Translations under genes and position numbers: made by a program | In this document: positions 58,388 to 64,000 of the stretch, in pieces | Layout: every line of letters begins with the position of its first letter | How positions within the stretch are numbered: position 1 is the first letter of the stretch | Notes under the pieces: model-generated | Seen by the model: only the letters and a program-made list of their open reading frames with translations | The model's database searches: none | What the model was told of the DNA's origin: nothing | From: Nocardioides sp. zg-DK7169 | GTDB taxonomy: Bacteria; Actinomycetota; Actinomycetes; Propionibacteriales; Nocardioidaceae | NCBI RefSeq assembly: GCF_013155365.1 | Contig: NZ_JABJRA010000003.1 | Span: forward strand, 124,001-188,000 | DNA length: 64,000 bases | Direction of reading: 5' to 3'

Positions 58388-59019
58388 GCGACGCGCCGAC
58401 CCGGGTGCTGGTCGCCCCGCAGCGCTGGGAGCGCTGGGTGCTGAACTTCCGCGGCCGGCACGGCGCCACCGCGCTGACCGTCGTGGACGCGTCCCTGCAG
58501 GGCGTGGCCGAGGACGGCTCCAGCTTCGCCGCCCGGCTGCCCTTCGCCGCGTCGTACGCCGGCCTGCCGGACGCGGCCGCCTTCGCCGCGCAGGCGGCGC
58601 CCCCGGACGACTGGGGCGTGCTGCTGGTGCGCAAGGGCGGCTTCGCGGTCGCGCGCCTGGCCGGTGGGCGCACGCTGGCCTCCAAGGTCGGCCAGCGCCA
58701 CGTGCAGGGCCGCACCAAGGCCGGCGGGCAGAGCCAGCAGCGCTTCGCCCGGCGCCGCGACAACCAGGCGCGCCAGGCCTTCGAGGCCGCCGCCGACCAC
58801 GCCGCGCGCCTCCTCGGCGACCTCGCCGGCCCCGTGGTCACCGGCGGCGACCACACCGCGGTCGCCGAGGTGCTCGCCGACCCGCGCCTGAGCCGGCTCG
58901 AGCAGGTCGGCCCGTGGCTGCCGGTCCCGGACCCGCGCCGTGGCGTGCTCGAGGGCGCCGTCGCCGACGCCGGCAAGCTGGTGGTCGAGGTCCGCAACGC
59001 GGACGTCCCCGACGCCTGA
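58384..59019 (+). CDS. acVLRF1-family peptidyl-tRNA hydrolase (release-factor-like)
   Basis: A 211-aa protein with the eRF1-like VLRF1 domain. The catalytic GGQ-like loop is visible as TKAGGQSQQRFARRRDNQ, with GGQ at residues 114-116, and the C-terminal part RRGVLEGAVADAGKLVVEVRNADV fits. Family knowledge: VLRF1 (Vms1-like) proteins free peptides from stalled ribosomes; acVLRF1 is the actinobacterial class. It is translationally coupled to the ASCH-like gene, so the suf transcript may carry two RNA- or translation-linked genes. Confidence 0.85.
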   Translation: MSDAPTRVLVAPQRWERWVLNFRGRHGATALTVVDASLQGVAEDGSSFAARLPFAASYAGLPDAAAFAAQAAPPDDWGVLLVRKGGFAVARLAGGRTLASKVGQRHVQGRTKAGGQSQQRFARRRDNQARQAFEAAADHAARLLGDLAGPVVTGGDHTAVAEVLADPRLSRLEQVGPWLPVPDPRRGVLEGAVADAGKLVVEVRNADVPDA

Positions 59020-59069
59020 CCGCGCTGCCGCGCGTCGCCTCCCACGCCGCGGTCGCCCGCTCTGTCAAG

Positions 59070-59987
59070 ATGACCGGCATGTGGCAGCCGGAGCCCGGCT
59101 GGGAGCCCCTCCCCGGGGGCACCGGCACCTCGACGCTCGGCGTCTGGCGCGCCCGGCTGGGCGGGCAGACGGTCGTGGTCAAGCGGCTCGTGGCCCCGGG
59201 GCCGGACGACCCCGCGGTCCTGCGCGACCCGCGGCACGCGGCGTACTGGCGCCGCGCAGCGGACGCCGCGGGCAGCGGCACGGTCGAGCGCACCCCGGGC
59301 CTGCGGATGCCGGCCACCGCGGTCGAGGAGGACCCCGACGGGATCACCCTGGTGCAGGAGAGCGTCGCGGACGCGGGCAACAGCGGGCTCTTCCTCGCCC
59401 ACGCGCTGGGCCGCTTCGCCGGGGCCCGGCTCCACGCCCCGTGGCTGGCCCGCGACCAGCTGCGCGACCGGGTGGCCCGCGTCGAGCGGCACGGTGGCTG
59501 GCGCACGCTGGGGCGCACCCCGGTGGCCGACGTCGCGGCGTACCTGTGGGAGCGCCGTGCGGGGCTGCTGGACTCCCTCGACGCCCTGCCCCAGGTCGCC
59601 CAGCACGGCGACCCGGTGCCCGGCAACCTCCTCGGGCGCCGCGGCACGGACGTCGTGGCGCTCGACTGGGGCACGCTCGGGACCGGCCCGCTCGGCGGCG
59701 ACCTGGGCTACCACCTGCTCTCCGCCCGCGAGAGCGTCGAACCGCTCCTCGAGGCCTACGTCACGGGCCTGCCGCCGGAGCTGGGCGGCAGCGCGGACGA
59801 GGCCGCGCACGGTGCCCGGGTGACGGCGGTGCTGACGGCGCTGAACCGCGCGGAGTGGGCGCTGGCACGCGTCACCGGGGGAGAGGGCGCGCTCGCCGGG
59901 AAGTACCGGCACCCGGCGGTGGCGCCGCACCTGCGGGCGCTGCAGCGCCAGTTCCCGCTGATCGAGCAGCTCCTCGGCCAGGCGTAG
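59070..59987 (+). CDS. APH/choline-kinase-like phosphotransferase
   Basis: A 305-aa kinase-like protein. VVVKRLVAPG provides the N-lobe Lys, VAQHGDPVPGNLLGRRGTDVVALDWGTLGTGP (in parts) the HGDxxxxN and DW catalytic motifs. ATG 59070 used; ATG 59079 in the same frame is an alternative. No resistance specificity can be read. Convergent with the response regulator. Confidence 0.75.
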   Translation: MTGMWQPEPGWEPLPGGTGTSTLGVWRARLGGQTVVVKRLVAPGPDDPAVLRDPRHAAYWRRAADAAGSGTVERTPGLRMPATAVEEDPDGITLVQESVADAGNSGLFLAHALGRFAGARLHAPWLARDQLRDRVARVERHGGWRTLGRTPVADVAAYLWERRAGLLDSLDALPQVAQHGDPVPGNLLGRRGTDVVALDWGTLGTGPLGGDLGYHLLSARESVEPLLEAYVTGLPPELGGSADEAAHGARVTAVLTALNRAEWALARVTGGEGALAGKYRHPAVAPHLRALQRQFPLIEQLLGQA

Positions 59988-59996
59988 GCGCGCGCC

Positions 59997-60413
59997 TCAG
60001 CGTCCGGGCAGCCCGTCGACGACGTCGGCGATCTGCTGGAGGCGGAACGGCTTGGGCAGCACCCGGGTCACGCCGAGCTCGGCGAGGGCGGGCCGCTCGT
60101 CCAGGGCAGACGCGCTGATCACCACGATCGTGAGCCGGTCGCGGATCTCCGGGCGGGCGTTGACCCACCGCACCACGTCGTGCCCGGACATGCGCGGCAT
60201 CGACAGGTCGAGCAGCAGCAGGTCGTGGGGCTCGCGCTCCAGGGCCTCCACGGCCTCCTGGCCGTCGGCGGCCTCGCCGACCACGTGGTTGCCCAGCTTC
60301 TCGAGCATGCGGACGGCGAGGGTCCGCACCGGCTCGAAGTCGTCCGCCACGAGCACGCGCAGCGGCGCCCCGGTGTCCGGCGGCGTCCGACCCGCCCCGC
60401 TGGCCTCGTTCAC
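59997..60413 (-). CDS. Single-domain response regulator
   Basis: A 138-aa CheY-like receiver without an output domain. The acidic pocket Asp24/Asp25, phospho-acceptor Asp69 (LLLLDLSMPRMSG), Ser100 and Lys121 (LPKPF) are all present, so it should be phosphorylated. The first 17 residues are a Pro/Gly-rich tail. No histidine kinase is nearby. GTG start at 60413. Confidence 0.88.
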   Translation of the reverse strand: MNEASGAGRTPPDTGAPLRVLVADDFEPVRTLAVRMLEKLGNHVVGEAADGQEAVEALEREPHDLLLLDLSMPRMSGHDVVRWVNARPEIRDRLTIVVISASALDERPALAELGVTRVLPKPFRLQQIADVVDGLPGR

Positions 60414-60455
60414 GCCCGCAGGCTAGCGCCCCCGTGCCGCTGCGCGGCAGCCCGG

Positions 60456-61406
60456 TCACGGGGTCGCGACCTGCCAGGTGTCGCACGCCTCGAGGGTGCC
60501 CTCGCGCAGACCGGTGCGGAACCACCGCACCCGGGACTCCGCGGACCCGTGCGTCCAGGTCTCCTCGGTGACCTGGCCCTGGGTCGCTGCCTGGATCCGG
60601 TCGTCGCCGACCGCGGACGCCGCCGCGATCGCCTCGCTGACGTCCTGCTCGGTGAGGTCCTCGACGAGCGCCTGCCCGGTCGCGTCGTCGGTGGTGGTCG
60701 CGGCGCGCGCCCACAGCCCGGCGTAGCAGTCGGCCTGCAGCTCCAGGCGTACGGCGTCGCTGCGCGGGCCCTGCTGGGTGCGGACCCGGCCCATGGTGCC
60801 CAGGACGTTCTGCACGTGGTGGCCGTACTCGTGGGCGAGCACGTAGGGCTCCACGAAGCCGCCGTCCGGTCCGCCGAGGCGGCGCTCGAGGACGTCGTCG
60901 AAGAAGGTGGTGTCGAGGTAGATCGTGGCGTCCGCCGGGCAGTAGAAGGGCCCGACGTCCGAACCGGCACCGCCGCAGCCGGTCGCGACCTGCCCGGAGA
61001 AGGTCGTCATCGCGGCGAGCGGCCGGTAGCGGTCCCCGAGCTCGCCGGACCAGAAGTCGTGCAGGGAGTTCTCCACCGCGACCCGCCGGCAGTCGGCGCT
61101 GGCGTTGGCGTCCTCGCCGGTCTCACAGGAGGCGTAGCGGTCGGTGTCGCCGCCGACTCGGGACGTGGACAGGTCGGTGCTGCCGGCGCCGCCCCCGCCG
61201 TCCAGCAGGCCGGGGGAGAGCACCACGACCAGCACCACGACGACCGCCATCACCAGCCCGCCGACGCCGCCGCCCACCGCCAGCCCGCCGGGTCCGCGAC
61301 GGCCCGTCCCGACGCCGCCGCGGCCCAGGCGCAGGCCGGTGCCGGCGCCGCGTCCGGTGTCGCGGACCCGGCCCCGGTCCAGCCGGGCTCGGGGGTTGAA
61401 GCGCAT
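60456..61406 (-). CDS. Membrane-anchored neutral zinc metallopeptidase (YpfJ/KPN_02809 family)
   Basis: A 316-aa protein: basic Arg/Gly-rich cytosolic head (1-45), one transmembrane helix (about 49-68, LVMAVVVVLVVVLSPGLL), and an external peptidase domain. The zinc site is HEYGHH at 192-197, and a downstream ELQADCYAG carries the likely third ligand. Four Cys in the outer domain could pair. Substrate unknown. Confidence 0.9.
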   Translation of the reverse strand: MRFNPRARLDRGRVRDTGRGAGTGLRLGRGGVGTGRRGPGGLAVGGGVGGLVMAVVVVLVVVLSPGLLDGGGGAGSTDLSTSRVGGDTDRYASCETGEDANASADCRRVAVENSLHDFWSGELGDRYRPLAAMTTFSGQVATGCGGAGSDVGPFYCPADATIYLDTTFFDDVLERRLGGPDGGFVEPYVLAHEYGHHVQNVLGTMGRVRTQQGPRSDAVRLELQADCYAGLWARAATTTDDATGQALVEDLTEQDVSEAIAAASAVGDDRIQAATQGQVTEETWTHGSAESRVRWFRTGLREGTLEACDTWQVATP

Positions 61407-61471
61407 GGGTCTCTCCTCGGGTCGGTCAGGAAATGGGGATGCTCCGGGACGCCTCTAGACTCGTGCCCCTC

Positions 61472-63070
<1,599 letters not shown>

Positions 63071-63087
63071 CCCCCGGCCCGAGCACG

Positions 63088-63112
63088 GCCCGACCGGCCG
63101 CTCTGGTCGGGC
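63088..63112 (+). terminator. Terminator after ABC-F gene
   Basis: GCCCGACC (63088-63095) pairs with GGTCGGGC (63105-63112) over a 9-nt loop, 17 bp after the ABC-F stop. Confidence 0.6.
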
Positions 63113-63147
63113 GGGGCACGGATGCGGGCCGCGGCGCGGGGGCTTCC

Positions 63148-63153
63148 TAGACT
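63148..63153 (+). promoter_or_regulatory. -10 box TAGACT, leaderless crotonase gene
   Basis: TAGACT ends 6 nt before the ATG at 63160; no Shine-Dalgarno. Confidence 0.5.
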
Positions 63154-63159
63154 GCCGCC

Positions 63160-63963
63160 ATGACGTCCCTCGTGAGCCCCGAAGCCCTCGCCGACAGCGG
63201 CCTGCAGCTGGCCCAGGACGGCGCCGTCCTGACCATCACCCTGGACCGTCCGGCGGTGCGCAACGCGCAGACCCCGCGGATGTGGCGCACCCTCGCCGAG
63301 ATCGGCGCGGGCATCGGCGACGACGTGCGGGTGGTCGTCGTGCGCGGCGCCGGGCAGAGCTTCTCCGCCGGCCTGGACCGCTCGATGCTCGACCCGACCG
63401 CGAGCGCCCCGGGCGTGGAGACCGTGGCGGACCTGCTCCGCCTCGACGACGCCGGGCTGTCCGCGACGATCGACGAGTACCAGCAGGGCTTCACGTTCCT
63501 GCGCGACCCCCGCTTCGTCTCGATCGCGGCCGTGCAGGGCTACGCCGTCGGTGCCGGCTTCCAGCTGGCGCTCTCGTGCGACCTGCGGATCCTCACCGAG
63601 GACGCCCAGCTGTGCATGAAGGAGCCGGCGCTCGGCCTGGTCCCCGACCTGACGGGAACAAAGCCCCTCGTCGAGGCCGTTGGATATGCACGAGCACTCG
63701 AGATCTGCGCCACCGCGCGGATGGTCGGCGCCCAGGAGGCCGCAGCCATCGGTCTGGCCCAGCGCGTCGTACCGGCCGCCGAGCTCGACGCCGCGGTGGC
63801 CGACCTCGCAGCCGCTCTCACCACGCCGATGGTCGGCGCGGTGCGCGAGACCAAGGCGCTCCTGCAGGGCGCGGCGGACCGGAGCCTGGAGGACCAGCGT
63901 CGCCTCGAGCGCGAGGCGCAGGGACGCCGGTTCCGCGAGGTCGCCGGGCTCGTCGGACGCTGA
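63160..63963 (+). CDS. Enoyl-CoA hydratase/isomerase family protein
   Basis: A 267-aa crotonase. Oxyanion-hole segments FSAGLDRSML (68-77) and AVGAGFQLALSCD (129-141) are clear, and Glu155 in KEPALGLVPDLTGT matches the second catalytic acid. The first one is Gln135 here where EchA19 has Glu, so classic hydration may be weak; isomerase or another crotonase reaction is possible. It stands alone with its own leaderless promoter and a terminator. Confidence 0.85.
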   Translation: MTSLVSPEALADSGLQLAQDGAVLTITLDRPAVRNAQTPRMWRTLAEIGAGIGDDVRVVVVRGAGQSFSAGLDRSMLDPTASAPGVETVADLLRLDDAGLSATIDEYQQGFTFLRDPRFVSIAAVQGYAVGAGFQLALSCDLRILTEDAQLCMKEPALGLVPDLTGTKPLVEAVGYARALEICATARMVGAQEAAAIGLAQRVVPAAELDAAVADLAAALTTPMVGAVRETKALLQGAADRSLEDQRRLEREAQGRRFREVAGLVGR

Positions 63964-63967
63964 ACGT

Positions 63968-63987
63968 CCCCGGCCGCAGGGCCGGGG
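63968..63987 (+). terminator. Terminator after crotonase gene
   Basis: CCCCGGCC-GCAG-GGCCGGGG is a perfect 8-4-8 hairpin, 5 bp after the stop codon. Confidence 0.7.
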
Positions 63988-64000
63988 GAGCAGTCGACAG

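Overview
The window is a stretch of very GC-rich, gene-dense actinobacterial chromosome. GTG starts, 1-8 bp gene overlaps and third codon positions that are almost all G or C are typical throughout. RbpA, WhiA, OpcA, a mycothiol-type DinB enzyme, an acVLRF1 protein and the order uvrA-uvrC-rapZ-yvcK-whiA-gap-pgk-tpiA-secG all point to Actinomycetia. The steroid genes together with this core order suggest a Nocardioidaceae-like organism. That family placement is inference from gene content; no rRNA or tRNA gene was found to confirm it.

Left third (about 0.2-20.7 kb): a sterol side-chain and ring degradation locus. It holds ltp3/ltp4 with their DUF35 partner, an LLM F420-type oxidoreductase, an AMP-forming ligase, echA19, fadD19 with a nitronate monooxygenase-like gene, fadD17-fadE27-fadE26, and kshA-(small Cys protein)-kshB. 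Four sites match the published KstR operator TnnAACnnGTTnnA, two perfectly and two with one mismatch. They lie in, or just upstream of, the promoter regions of these units. Three of the start sites share one architecture: an operator overlapping a TAGTYT -10 hexamer 6-7 nt before the start codon, which implies leaderless KstR-repressed transcripts. Inside the locus is a TetR gene whose 3' end carries a perfect 25-bp palindrome just upstream of an unrecognised 427-aa protein. A low-GC3 lipoprotein gene also lies there, in a segment bounded by a duplicated terminator sequence.

Middle (20.9-36 kb): hup (HU), a small secreted peptide, an MBL-fold hydrolase with a DinB-family enzyme, SOS-box-controlled uvrA, a Rieske lipoprotein, uvrC-rapZ-yvcK, whiA, the glycolytic run gap-pgk-tpiA, secG and rbpA. 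After rbpA lie 22-bp tandem repeats and an AbiEi/DUF559-type putative nuclease gene. Part of the repeat recurs in inverted orientation on the far side of that gene.

Right part (36.9-64 kb): a minus-strand pentose-phosphate operon (tkt-tal-pgi-zwf-opcA-pgl), ctaB and ctaA for haem O/A synthesis, a two-gene ABC-2 exporter, two small membrane proteins and the suf operon (sufR-B-D-Rieske-C-S-U-T). The operon runs into an ASCH-like gene and an acVLRF1 gene. The end holds an APH-like protein, a stand-alone response regulator, a zinc metallopeptidase, an ABC-F ATPase and a crotonase. The carbon, haem and Fe-S genes are a plausible supply chain for the Rieske and flavin enzymes of the steroid pathway, but that link is general physiology and not something the sequence shows.
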